Below, in pieces: positions 1 through 5,702 of a stretch of DNA of 5,702 nt (the first letter of the stretch is position 1; each line of letters begins with the position of its first letter). The position numbers were made by a program, and so were the translations under genes. Under the pieces are notes generated by a model. The model was not told the origin of the DNA and did no database searches. It saw only the letters and a program-made list of their open reading frames with translations. Origin of the DNA: Luminiphilus sp. (GTDB lineage: Bacteria > Pseudomonadota > Gammaproteobacteria > Pseudomonadales > Halieaceae); assembly GCA_029251065.1 (NCBI GenBank), contig JAQXEB010000249.1, positions 1-5,702 of the forward strand, read 5' to 3'.

Positions 1-26
1 CCGTTGAGTAAAAGGATTCACTAACT

Positions 27-1517
27 GTGATTGATAACGCGCACGTCGGCTCAACTCGTCTGAGCTTTGGTACAAAGTTCGCCTTCGGTTCCGGCGCAAT
101 GGCAGAAGCCGTCTACATGGGGCTTTTCAATACCTTTATCACCATTTTTTATAATCAAGTTATAGGCTTATCGAACACCTTAATCGGGATCGCCGTCATG
201 CTTGCCCTGGTGGGTGATGCACTGACCGACCCTGTTGTCGGCATAATCTCAGACAGATGGCGTGGAAAATATGGTCGCAGACACCCCTTCATGTTTGTCG
301 CGCCGGTGCCGCTTGCCCTGACGGTTTACTGTATTTTCAATCCCCCCCAGGGCTTCGTTGAAGGCAGTCACCAGCTCGGTCTGTTTGTCTGGCTAGCCCT
401 CACCACCATTTTAAGTCGAGCATTTCTAACGCTCTATCATGTGCCGCATCTTGCTCTAGGTGGAGAGTTGTCCAAGGACCAGTTTCAACGATCACAACTG
501 TTCAGTGCCAACACAATCATTGGTGCGGCTTCCGGCGCACTCGTGGCGATTTCCACCTGGGGTTATTTCTTTGCCGGCGAGCGAGTACGCGCAACGGATG
601 GGCAACTGGTACCCGGACAACTCGACCCAGCCGCTTATGGACCAATGGTCATATGCGCCTGCGCGGCCATCATCGTCGCCATCTGGGGATGTGCCCTACT
701 GACACTCAAGCATGTCGATCGATTGACCGAGGCACCCGCACCCACAGAGCGATTTACCGTCATCATGCTCTTCAGAGAAATCCTTAACACCTTCAATAAC
801 CGCAACTACCTCATCCTCATGGTCGGCTATTTTTTCTTCATGATCACGAGTGGGATCTACGACACCTTAAACGTCTTCATAAACACCTATTTCTGGGAGC
901 TTGCTCCCGAAGACATCAAATACTTTGGTGTCGTCGCCTTACCCATGGTTATCGTCGGGGCGCTCGCCTCACCAGTACTTCAGAAAAAATTCGATCGTAA
1001 GCCGGTCATTGTGACAGCGCTAATTTTCATGACCGTCTTTGCGCAATTAGTGATTGACCTTCGACTTCTTGGGTTACTGCCGGTCAACCACGATGAGAAT
1101 TTGCTACCCATTCTTATCGCCAACGCTGGCGCATTCGCCTTAACGATTGGAATTGGCGGGGTGGCGATCATGGGCATGATTGGCGATCTTATCGATGAAA
1201 ATGAACTAGCCACGGGGCTTCGCCAAGACGGTTTGTATTTCTCCGCTCGCGCCTTCTTTGCCAAAGCCTCTTATTCTGTGGGACATCTATTTGCGGGCAT
1301 CGCCTTGGATCTCTATGTCCGACTGCCTTTCGAGGCCGTGCCCGGCCAACTCGACGAAGCAATACTCACGCGGATGGGCATCGTGGCGGGGCCCGCTATG
1401 GCATTCTCCGCCGTCATCGCAGTTTTTGTATACAGCCGCTATAACCTCACCGCCGCGCGGCACCGCGAGATAGTCGCCGAATTGGACAAACGCAACAATA
1501 AACGTTCATTGGATTAA
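27..1517 (+). CDS. GPH-family (MelB-like) MFS sugar/solute:cation symporter
   Basis: Probable inner-membrane symporter of the glycoside-pentoside-hexuronide:cation family, 496 aa, the normal length for these 12-helix carriers. Seen: the family signature GDALTDPVVG at residues 63-72, with Asp64 and Asp68 spaced like the cation-binding aspartates of MelB (D55/D59), followed by SDR (76-78) and GRRHPF (83-88) in the first cytoplasmic loop. LGGELSKDQFQR (144-155) matches the second conserved loop. The C-terminal half has GDLIDENELATGLRQDG (386-402) and Lys413, in the position of the MelB helix XI lysine. Long hydrophobic stretches cover most of the protein. The start is GTG, preceded by AAAGGA at 11-16 with a 10-nt gap. 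It converges on the minus-strand operon, so it is a separate transcript here. Family assignment is strong. The substrate is unknown; many relatives outside sugar utilisation sit in catabolic clusters, so import of a non-sugar organic substrate is possible. Confidence 0.9.
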   Translation: MIDNAHVGSTRLSFGTKFAFGSGAMAEAVYMGLFNTFITIFYNQVIGLSNTLIGIAVMLALVGDALTDPVVGIISDRWRGKYGRRHPFMFVAPVPLALTVYCIFNPPQGFVEGSHQLGLFVWLALTTILSRAFLTLYHVPHLALGGELSKDQFQRSQLFSANTIIGAASGALVAISTWGYFFAGERVRATDGQLVPGQLDPAAYGPMVICACAAIIVAIWGCALLTLKHVDRLTEAPAPTERFTVIMLFREILNTFNNRNYLILMVGYFFFMITSGIYDTLNVFINTYFWELAPEDIKYFGVVALPMVIVGALASPVLQKKFDRKPVIVTALIFMTVFAQLVIDLRLLGLLPVNHDENLLPILIANAGAFALTIGIGGVAIMGMIGDLIDENELATGLRQDGLYFSARAFFAKASYSVGHLFAGIALDLYVRLPFEAVPGQLDEAILTRMGIVAGPAMAFSAVIAVFVYSRYNLTAARHREIVAELDKRNNKRSLD

Positions 1518-1539
1518 ATGAGGCCAGAAATAGAGATCG

Positions 1540-1564
1540 AACCACCCCATAGCGACAGGTGGTT
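1540..1564. terminator. Weak hairpin between convergent genes, possible bidirectional terminator
   Basis: A perfect 7-bp inverted repeat, AACCACC at 1540-1546 and GGTGGTT at 1558-1564, encloses an 11-nt loop 22 bases after the transporter stop, where both converging transcripts should end. No T-tract follows on either strand, so it does not meet the usual intrinsic-terminator pattern. A second short repeat, TCCGTA/TACGGA at 1583-1588 and 1604-1609, lies in the same gap and surrounds the 8-bp palindrome TTTCGAAA (1594-1601). The position favours a role in termination; the structure alone is weak support. Confidence 0.3.
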
Positions 1565-1641
1565 AGACGCCTTACCGATAATTCCGTAGCAGATTTCGAA
1601 ACATACGGAGTACCCGGGTTGAAGGCGAAGATCCAGCCGGC

Positions 1642-2703
1642 TTACCTACGAAGGGGTTCCACACCGCCAACCGTCATTAGCGATTCAACACAATCGCGGA
1701 TAGATTCATCGAGCGACCGAAACTCCATGTCCAAGGCCTCTTTGATCCGATCATTTCGCAGCTCGCAACCGTTCCAAACGGCCCTAAACTCAGCCTCTCG
1801 CGCTTTTACGCTGTCAGGCAAAGGATCGATCAGCGTCGCTCCTGCGAAGCCTAACTCGGGCAGCAAGCGATCGATGCTGGCGCAGATGTCCTCAACGTCG
1901 CGCGTCTCAGTCGACCAGGCAATAAAACGCTCGCCATTTTCGAGTCCGTCTTGCTCTAACATTCGAATATGAGCCTCAGCCACATCGCGTACGTCGACCG
2001 TATACCAAGGGCGATACGCGCCCACCACATTTTGCATGTATTCGCCGAGTAACATGGTCTCAATGTGGTGCTGCCAGGGCCCACGACTTTTGTGGTGTCG
2101 CGACAAAATGGGACCCACGTTATCGCCCGGGCAGCAGGTGATCGCGTCCCATCGCCCGCTGTGTTCGGCAGCATCCGCAAACGCGCGCTCGGCAATCATC
2201 TTCCCAATAGAATAGCCCTGGCCCCGCGCTGTGGTCCGCTTTGGATTCTGTTCATCGGGGTATCGTCCTTCAAACAAGACCGGACGTCGCACGAGCTCTT
2301 GGATGTCTTGTTCAGAAATCACAGCCGCAATGCTCGACGTCACGACGACGCGGTTCACCGATCCGGACTTATTGATACTCTCAATGATGTGATCGCAGAC
2401 ACCCCGCACATAGCCCTCATCGTCGTAAGTGGAGACGTGCGAAAGGTGAGCCACGCCCTGACAGCCTTGAAAAATGCTGTCGAAACAGCCCGGACTGTCA
2501 AGATCTGCGGTGTGGAGTGTCAGCCGCCGCGTTGCATAACCCGGCATCGCCTTGAGAAAAGACGTCTTAGTCTCGTCGTCGATATCTCGGACGCAGGCTC
2601 TAACACGGTAGCCTTTACCGAGAAGCTTTTTTACAACCCACCCACCGATAAAGCCGGCACTGCCCGTCACCGCAACCGTGCTGCCTTTTGGAATTGGCGC
2701 CAT
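1642..2703 (-). CDS. Extended SDR: NAD(P)-dependent epimerase/dehydratase or dihydroflavonol-reductase-like oxidoreductase
   Basis: Cytoplasmic Rossmann-fold oxidoreductase of 353 aa, usual for extended SDRs. Seen: the nucleotide-binding motif TGSAGFIGG at 13-21 after a short N-terminus; RACVRD (35-40) ending the second strand, whose arginines hint at NADP(H) but do not prove it; ADLD (66-69); the strand VVVTSSIAAV (119-128) supplying the likely catalytic Ser123/124; and the catalytic pair in YSIGK (Tyr164, Lys168). CPGDNVGP (191-198) corresponds to the substrate-loop segment following the active site in the dihydroflavonol-4-reductase/cinnamoyl-CoA-reductase branch. Known of that branch: it reduces carbonyls or oxidises alcohols on varied, often cyclic, substrates. 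The ATG start is well supported by AAGGGAG at 2717-2711, 7 nt upstream. It is the last gene of the minus-strand operon, 15 nt after the VOC gene. Exact reaction unknown; a 3beta-hydroxysteroid-dehydrogenase-like or sugar-epimerase role are alternatives. Confidence 0.85.
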   Translation of the reverse strand: MAPIPKGSTVAVTGSAGFIGGWVVKKLLGKGYRVRACVRDIDDETKTSFLKAMPGYATRRLTLHTADLDSPGCFDSIFQGCQGVAHLSHVSTYDDEGYVRGVCDHIIESINKSGSVNRVVVTSSIAAVISEQDIQELVRRPVLFEGRYPDEQNPKRTTARGQGYSIGKMIAERAFADAAEHSGRWDAITCCPGDNVGPILSRHHKSRGPWQHHIETMLLGEYMQNVVGAYRPWYTVDVRDVAEAHIRMLEQDGLENGERFIAWSTETRDVEDICASIDRLLPELGFAGATLIDPLPDSVKAREAEFRAVWNGCELRNDRIKEALDMEFRSLDESIRDCVESLMTVGGVEPLRR

Positions 2704-2718
2704 CTGAGAACTCCCTTA

Positions 2719-3657
2719 CTACCAGGTTTTTTGTTTGAGACGAGTCACTGAATGCGGCGATTCTGCTGTGGGCTGGATCAAACTGATGAGGTTGCCGTCA
2801 GGGTCTCTAAGGTAAACCTCCACGCATTCGTCGCCCAGGACGGGTTCCGACAAAAACGTCACACCTGCGGCGCTCAACCGCGCATATTCTCCCTGGATAT
2901 CAGTCACCTCAAAGGCGACTTTGTTGTAGCCAATACCATCGAACGGGGTGATGCCCTTTGGCTGAGGTGTTTTAGGGTTCGTAAACTCCCACATCTCTAA
3001 AATCATATTGCCGATATCGAACCAGGCGGCACGTATAGACACATCATCGTAGTCGGCCACTGCATCGAACGTCGGTCCTGACGCACTGTTAGTTCGTCGA
3101 TCGGGTTTAGCATCGAGAAGCAGACCATAAAACGCGATTAATCGGTCGAGATCGGGTGAAACAATAGCCACATGAGAAAACCAAATCGGCCCCTCGAACG
3201 GCGCGCGATTCAGGTGCTCGGTCTCAAACATCACGCCGTCATGGTCTCTGGCGTAGGCGTAATAGACTCCTTGTCCGAGTAAGTGAACGGGTTCTGACCC
3301 ACGACTCACAGAGGTCGCACCCTGCTCAACAAGGCGACCGTAAATGTCGTCGGTCGAGGGCGACTGATAGCAGACATGGGTCAACCCAGGCCCCTTCACC
3401 GGGAGTTGCACAGTGTCGTGTCCCGCCCCTTCATATTCTGTCACTTCGAGGTAGCCGTTTGGGAACGTTAATACTTCTCGGGCCCGCACCGTACTGTTTA
3501 ATCCACCTGCCCGCTCTGCGTTTTGGTTTATCTTTCTCTTCGAGCGCGCGATACCCGCTCCCGTTCCTCGGGTGTAAAAGGCAAGGGAAGCATCGAGGTT
3601 ACTGACGGACAGGCCAATGTGATTGATCCCAACGACGCTTGATGCAGCGCGCTTCAC
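2719..3657 (-). CDS. Two-domain VOC (glyoxalase/bleomycin-resistance fold) family protein
   Basis: Cytoplasmic protein of 312 aa made of two vicinal-oxygen-chelate domains, about residues 8-150 and 157-297. The first begins INHIGLSVSNLD and keeps a full set of candidate metal ligands: His13, Glu71 (GYLEVTEYE), His94 (LTHVCYQ) and Glu145 (GVMFETEHL). The second begins FSHVAIVSPDLD with His162 and has Glu221 (MILEMWEF), but its other two ligand positions are Lys246 (NKVAFEV) and Ser292 (GNLISLIQP). VOC enzymes bind a divalent metal and act as lyases, isomerases, epimerases or ring-cleaving dioxygenases. Loss of the second-domain ligands argues against a type I extradiol dioxygenase, whose iron site is in the C-terminal domain. 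The GTG start at 3657 is the only usual start before conserved sequence; an in-frame stop lies three codons upstream and the ribosome site fits another frame (see finding). Middle gene of the operon, 33 nt after the SDR. Substrate unknown. Confidence 0.82.
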   Translation of the reverse strand: MKRAASSVVGINHIGLSVSNLDASLAFYTRGTGAGIARSKRKINQNAERAGGLNSTVRAREVLTFPNGYLEVTEYEGAGHDTVQLPVKGPGLTHVCYQSPSTDDIYGRLVEQGATSVSRGSEPVHLLGQGVYYAYARDHDGVMFETEHLNRAPFEGPIWFSHVAIVSPDLDRLIAFYGLLLDAKPDRRTNSASGPTFDAVADYDDVSIRAAWFDIGNMILEMWEFTNPKTPQPKGITPFDGIGYNKVAFEVTDIQGEYARLSAAGVTFLSEPVLGDECVEVYLRDPDGNLISLIQPTAESPHSVTRLKQKTW

Positions 3658-3668
3658 ACTTTTTCACT

Positions 3669-3684
3669 CATTCATCGTCCCTCT
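3669..3684 (-). promoter_or_regulatory. Ribosome binding site paired with an out-of-frame ATG ahead of the VOC gene
   Basis: On the minus strand AGAGGGA occupies 3684-3678. It sits 6 nt from an ATG at 3671-3669, which is ideal, but 20 nt from the GTG at 3657 that opens the VOC frame. The ATG reads M-S-E-K-V and then stops at TGA 3656-3654. This site therefore either initiates a five-codon leader that couples translation to the VOC gene, or marks the true start of a frame interrupted by one base. Confidence 0.5.
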
Positions 3685-3690
3685 GGCAGC

Positions 3691-4497
3691 CTAGTGCTTG
3701 CGCTCAAGAATAATTTCATCGCGCCGTTTCTGGTAATCGGCACTGGTTGCTTTATCACTCTGTTCAAGCTCTGGCGGAACGTACCAATGTAGCTGATCCC
3801 CGAAATAAGCCTCCCACACCGCCTTAGCCACTTCCGAAGGCGCAATAGTGCGCGCACTGTCAGTCCTATTCGCGTTCATTTCGGGCATTTTCGCGTAGTT
3901 ACCCACCGCACGACCTTCCTTGTAACGGGTGCCTTGCCAAAGTGGTGTATCGATAATGCCCGGCATCACGTCCGCCACACGAACACCGTGTCGCGCAAGT
4001 TCTACACTCATTGCGTGGGTGAGGCCTTTGACTGCGTATTTCGTCGCCGTGTAAACAGCCATGCCGGCTGCACCATAAATTGCCGCGGATGACGACGTCG
4101 AGATGCACAGCGAGTTTTCCGCCTTTCGCAAGTACGGGATCGCCGCATAGAACCCATTGAGCACGCCGACTAAATTAACATTCACCATGTCGACGGTTTT
4201 TTCATACGGTACGTCTTCAAAATAACCGCCTGTGGCGATACCCGCATTGTTAAACATAATGTCCAAGGCACCATTTGCTTGATCACAACAGTCCTTCAGA
4301 GCCGCCTCGAGTGCCGATTTATCGCGTACATCGAGACAGGTGAGCGCATTACGGTCTTTAAGGTCGCGACTTAACTGGTCCAGAGACGCTTGGTTCGCAT
4401 CGCAACCACCGATAAACCAGCCTTGCTCGTGAAAGAGCATCGCCGCTGCACGTCCAATGCCACTCCCTACACCGGTAATAAAAATAAGCTTACTCAT
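3691..4497 (-). CDS. Classical short-chain dehydrogenase/reductase (SDR)
   Basis: Cytoplasmic NAD(P)-dependent alcohol dehydrogenase or ketone reductase, 268 aa, typical of classical SDRs. Seen: cofactor motif TGVGSGIG at 8-15; Asp33 (GCDAN) at the end of the second strand, where an acid usually favours NAD(H); LDVRD (55-59); NNAG at 83-86; the structural/catalytic Asn108 (VNVNLVG); catalytic Ser136 within STSSSAA; YTATK with Tyr149 and Lys153; and the PG turn at 179-180 followed by IIDTP. The complete Asn-Ser-Tyr-Lys set predicts an active enzyme. I chose ATG at 4497 rather than the TTG one codon upstream because AGGG (4506-4503) is 5 nt from the ATG. The tail ends in the charged RRDEIILERKH. 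It is the first gene of the operon, transcribed away from the TetR gene. The substrate, probably a secondary alcohol or ketone intermediate, cannot be told. Confidence 0.9.
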   Translation of the reverse strand: MSKLIFITGVGSGIGRAAAMLFHEQGWFIGGCDANQASLDQLSRDLKDRNALTCLDVRDKSALEAALKDCCDQANGALDIMFNNAGIATGGYFEDVPYEKTVDMVNVNLVGVLNGFYAAIPYLRKAENSLCISTSSSAAIYGAAGMAVYTATKYAVKGLTHAMSVELARHGVRVADVMPGIIDTPLWQGTRYKEGRAVGNYAKMPEMNANRTDSARTIAPSEVAKAVWEAYFGDQLHWYVPPELEQSDKATSADYQKRRDEIILERKH

Positions 4498-4541
4498 CAA
4501 AACCCTGCTTCAACAATTTCACACCCCTTCCTCTGTCGCGC

Positions 4542-4551
4542 GTTAATTAAC
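4542..4551. promoter_or_regulatory. Candidate operator, 10-bp palindrome GTTAATTAAC
   Basis: Perfect 10-bp palindrome 45 bases upstream of the SDR start codon. It lies just downstream of a consensus TTGACA on the minus strand, where a bound repressor would block the operon promoter. It matches the second palindrome at 4686-4695 at 8 of 10 positions, and the two differences are compensating (A/T against G/C), giving the shared form GTTRATYAAC. Binding by the adjacent TetR-family protein is inferred from this arrangement. Confidence 0.4.
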
Positions 4552-4685
4552 CACTGACTGTCAAGCTGGTGGCGAGCAAATGATCATACTCAGCAGCACC
4601 CTTTTCCAGCGTTGATGGTGCTTGCCAAGCGCCAAATCATATTATTAAAGAGCAACCCTAATAGTTTATCCCGCAGTGCGCAAAG

Positions 4686-4695
4686 GTTGATCAAC
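4686..4695. promoter_or_regulatory. Candidate operator, 10-bp palindrome GTTGATCAAC
   Basis: Perfect 10-bp palindrome about 106 bases before the regulator's ATG. It is the partner of the site at 4542-4551, with 144 bp between centres. The position suits autoregulation of the TetR gene, or a second site for repression of both promoters. No promoter hexamers were found close enough to confirm this. Confidence 0.4.
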
Positions 4696-4800
4696 AGTAT
4701 TTCCAAGCCGAGCTCCAACGACCGACATGGCTGACCTCAAAACGCAGCAGGGGACTCGAGGCTATGGTGATCTTGGTAGATTTCCTGTAAACATCTCTAA

Positions 4801-5415
4801 ATGCCCGCAACTAAGTCACAGGCTTCGACCAAGAGGACTCGTTTGTCGCCAAAAGTGCGGCGCGATCAGATTTTGGATGTGGCAAAGCAATACATTCGTC
4901 GGCAAGGGCTTCAACAGTTTTCCCTTAAGCAGCTGGCGTTAGAAGCGTCGGTCAGTGAACCGTTACTCTTTCACTACTTTACCTCGCGCACTGAGCTGTT
5001 ACAGCAGCTGTTAAAACGAGAATTCACACGATCCCTCGAATCGCTAAACACCTCGCTAGACAACGCGGTGACCTTGGACGACATCGTCAGAATCTATGTT
5101 GCGGTTAACTACGATCAGGCCTTTGAAGAAAGCGTCATCAACATCCTTTTGGCAGAACCCGAAATTGCATTTGCAATTGAAGACATCCGGTCTAAAAACG
5201 AGCGACTAGGACAAAAAATGTTGATCGATACGATCTCTGGCGAGCTGGGTGTCACTCGAAAAAAAGCCGCTATGATCGCCATAATGGCATCGTCTGCATC
5301 GATCTCTGCTGCGAAGTTTTCCCACGAGTATGGCGTGCCCCGAGACGACGCCATTCAAACGGTTATCGACTTCGCGCGGGCGGGCTTTGAGTCCCACCGC
5401 ACTAAGGATCACTAG
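4801..5415 (+). CDS. TetR/AcrR-family transcriptional regulator
   Basis: DNA-binding regulator of 204 aa, the usual TetR length. Seen: a basic N-terminal tail (1-20, rich in Lys/Arg/Ser/Thr), helix 1 from about residue 20 (RRDQILDVAKQYI), then the helix-turn-helix FSLKQLALEASVSEPLLFHYF at 40-60 followed by TSRTELL. This corresponds to the family pattern of a tetracycline-repressor type HTH ending in Y-x-x-F. The rest is helical and variable, as expected for a ligand-binding and dimerisation domain. The gene diverges from the SDR-VOC-epimerase operon and is followed after 24 nt by an alpha/beta hydrolase, so it probably controls both and itself, with a pathway compound as inducer. An in-frame TAA directly precedes the ATG, so the start cannot lie further upstream. 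No clear ribosome site precedes that ATG, whereas AGAGGA precedes an in-frame TTG at 4843, which would give 190 aa. Confidence 0.9.
   Translation: MPATKSQASTKRTRLSPKVRRDQILDVAKQYIRRQGLQQFSLKQLALEASVSEPLLFHYFTSRTELLQQLLKREFTRSLESLNTSLDNAVTLDDIVRIYVAVNYDQAFEESVINILLAEPEIAFAIEDIRSKNERLGQKMLIDTISGELGVTRKKAAMIAIMASSASISAAKFSHEYGVPRDDAIQTVIDFARAGFESHRTKDH
4832..4837 (+). promoter_or_regulatory. Possible internal ribosome binding site for an alternative TetR start
   Basis: AGAGGA lies 5 nt before the in-frame TTG at 4843. Starting there gives a protein beginning M-S-P-K-V-R-R, which leaves a few residues before the first HTH-domain helix, as in many TetR proteins. The upstream ATG at 4801 has no comparable site. 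Either could be used. Confidence 0.35.
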
Positions 5416-5439
5416 CCAACAGATGATCCAACTCACGCG

Positions 5440-5702
5440 ATGACCCAAGGTTACACAGACCACTACTTCGACACACGAGGCTGTCGGCTGCACTACGTCG
5501 AGGCGGGTGATGGCCCACTGATTATTTTCTATCACGGCTTTCCCTCCTTCTGGTTTTCGTTTCATAATCAGATGGCGGCATTAAAAGACCGCTTTCGGGT
5601 TGTGGCTGTCGATGGTCCAGGCGTTAACTTATCGTCAAAACCCACGGATATTTCGCTCTATAAGCTCAAAAATTTAGCGCTACAAATTGATGATCTAGCC
5701 CA
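5440..5702 (+). CDS. Alpha/beta hydrolase, epoxide-hydrolase/dehalogenase-like (partial, 3' end outside window)
   Basis: N-terminal 87 residues of an alpha/beta-hydrolase open at the right edge; the family usually runs about 280-320 aa. Translated by hand: after a short beta hairpin (YFDTRGCRLHYVEAGDGP, 9-26) comes the strand LIIFYHGFPSFW (27-38). HGFP at 32-35 is the oxyanion-hole motif, and the run HGFPxxWxSxxxQ matches the epoxide-hydrolase pattern HGFPESWYSWRxQ. DGPGVNLSSKP (58-68) aligns with the D-x-R-G-Y-N-L-S-x-K-P turn of the same group, with the usual Arg replaced by Pro60. The nucleophile elbow and the catalytic Asp/His lie beyond the window, so epoxide hydrolase, haloalkane or fluoroacetate dehalogenase, and C-C or ester hydrolase remain open. 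Start: ATG 24 nt after the TetR stop, without a clear ribosome site. Same strand and close spacing suggest co-transcription with the regulator. Confidence 0.8.
   Translation, partial: MTQGYTDHYFDTRGCRLHYVEAGDGPLIIFYHGFPSFWFSFHNQMAALKDRFRVVAVDGPGVNLSSKPTDISLYKLKNLALQIDDLA

Larger units (their letters stand above)
4498..4800. promoter_or_regulatory. Divergent intergenic region with promoters and palindromes
   Basis: About 300 bases separate the minus-strand operon from the plus-strand regulator, and they must hold promoters for both. Seen: perfect palindromes GTTAATTAAC (4542-4551), ATGATCAT (4580-4587) and GTTGATCAAC (4686-4695); a perfect TTGACA hexamer on the minus strand at 4563-4558, after which no good -10 is found at 16-18 nt because that position is GC-rich; and an AT-rich block at 4635-4670 containing TATGAT on the minus strand (4641-4636) without a convincing -35. 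A 6-bp inverted repeat AGCACC/GGTGCT spans 4595-4622. No conserved protein-coding gene was recognised here. Promoters cannot be placed precisely. Confidence 0.6.

Noticed and set aside
1559..1972. Open frame of 137 codons on the plus strand, Ser/Arg rich
   Set aside because: Antisense to the 3' end of the extended SDR, without a recognisable motif; a shadow of the real gene.
2065..2751. Open frame of 228 codons on the plus strand
   Set aside because: It is antisense to the extended SDR, which has intact motifs and a good ribosome site. The plus-strand translation shows no recognisable domain and low-complexity basic composition.
3135..3144. 10-bp palindrome CGATTAATCG as another operator copy
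   Set aside because: It lies inside the VOC coding sequence and does not fit GTTRATYAAC; likely chance.
2719..3657. Annotation of the VOC protein as a ring-cleaving extradiol dioxygenase
   Set aside because: The C-terminal domain lacks the second His and the Glu of the iron site (Lys246 and Ser292 instead).
4558..4563. Complete sigma70 promoter for the minus-strand operon based on TTGACA
   Set aside because: The hexamer is perfect, but the region 16-18 nt downstream is GCGCGA-like and cannot serve as a -10, so only a possible -35 is mentioned.
4727..4942. Open frame of 71 codons starting at ATG 4727 in the intergenic region
   Set aside because: Two thirds of it overlaps the TetR gene in another frame, there is no ribosome site, and the translation has no family features. 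A leader peptide cannot be formally excluded.
5206..5565. Minus-strand open frame across the TetR end and hydrolase start
   Set aside because: It overlaps two plus-strand genes with clear family motifs and encodes nothing recognisable.

Overview
The window is a compact bacterial metabolic locus with five complete genes and one gene cut by the right edge. Intermediate GC, AGGGA-type ribosome binding sites, GTG starts and the protein families suggest a proteobacterium. A marine or environmental gammaproteobacterium is my guess from the feel of the proteins, and no phylogenetic marker is present to prove it. I see no rRNA, tRNA, CRISPR, insertion sequence or phage feature.

Layout: (1) 27-1517, plus strand, a 12-TM sugar/organic-solute:cation symporter of the GPH (MelB-like) family. 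(2) 1518-1641, a convergent gap with a small hairpin. (3) 4497-1642, minus strand, a three-gene operon read right to left: a classical SDR dehydrogenase, a two-domain VOC (glyoxalase-fold) protein and an extended SDR of the epimerase/dihydroflavonol-reductase type. Spacings are 33 and 15 nt. (4) 4498-4800, a divergent regulatory region of about 300 bp with perfect palindromes, two of which share the consensus GTTRATYAAC. (5) 4801-5415, plus strand, a TetR-family regulator. (6) 5440 to the right edge, plus strand, the N-terminal part of an epoxide-hydrolase/dehalogenase-like alpha/beta hydrolase, 24 nt after the regulator and probably co-transcribed with it.

Together this reads as a regulated catabolic module. 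The transporter would import a substrate; two NAD(P)-dependent oxidoreductases, a metal-dependent VOC enzyme and a hydrolase would transform it; and the TetR protein would sense a pathway compound and control the divergent promoters. The substrate cannot be named from the sequence. The points most worth checking are the paired palindromes as a candidate operator, the VOC protein with only one complete metal site, an apparent 1-nt frame problem at the VOC start, and the unresolved TetR start.
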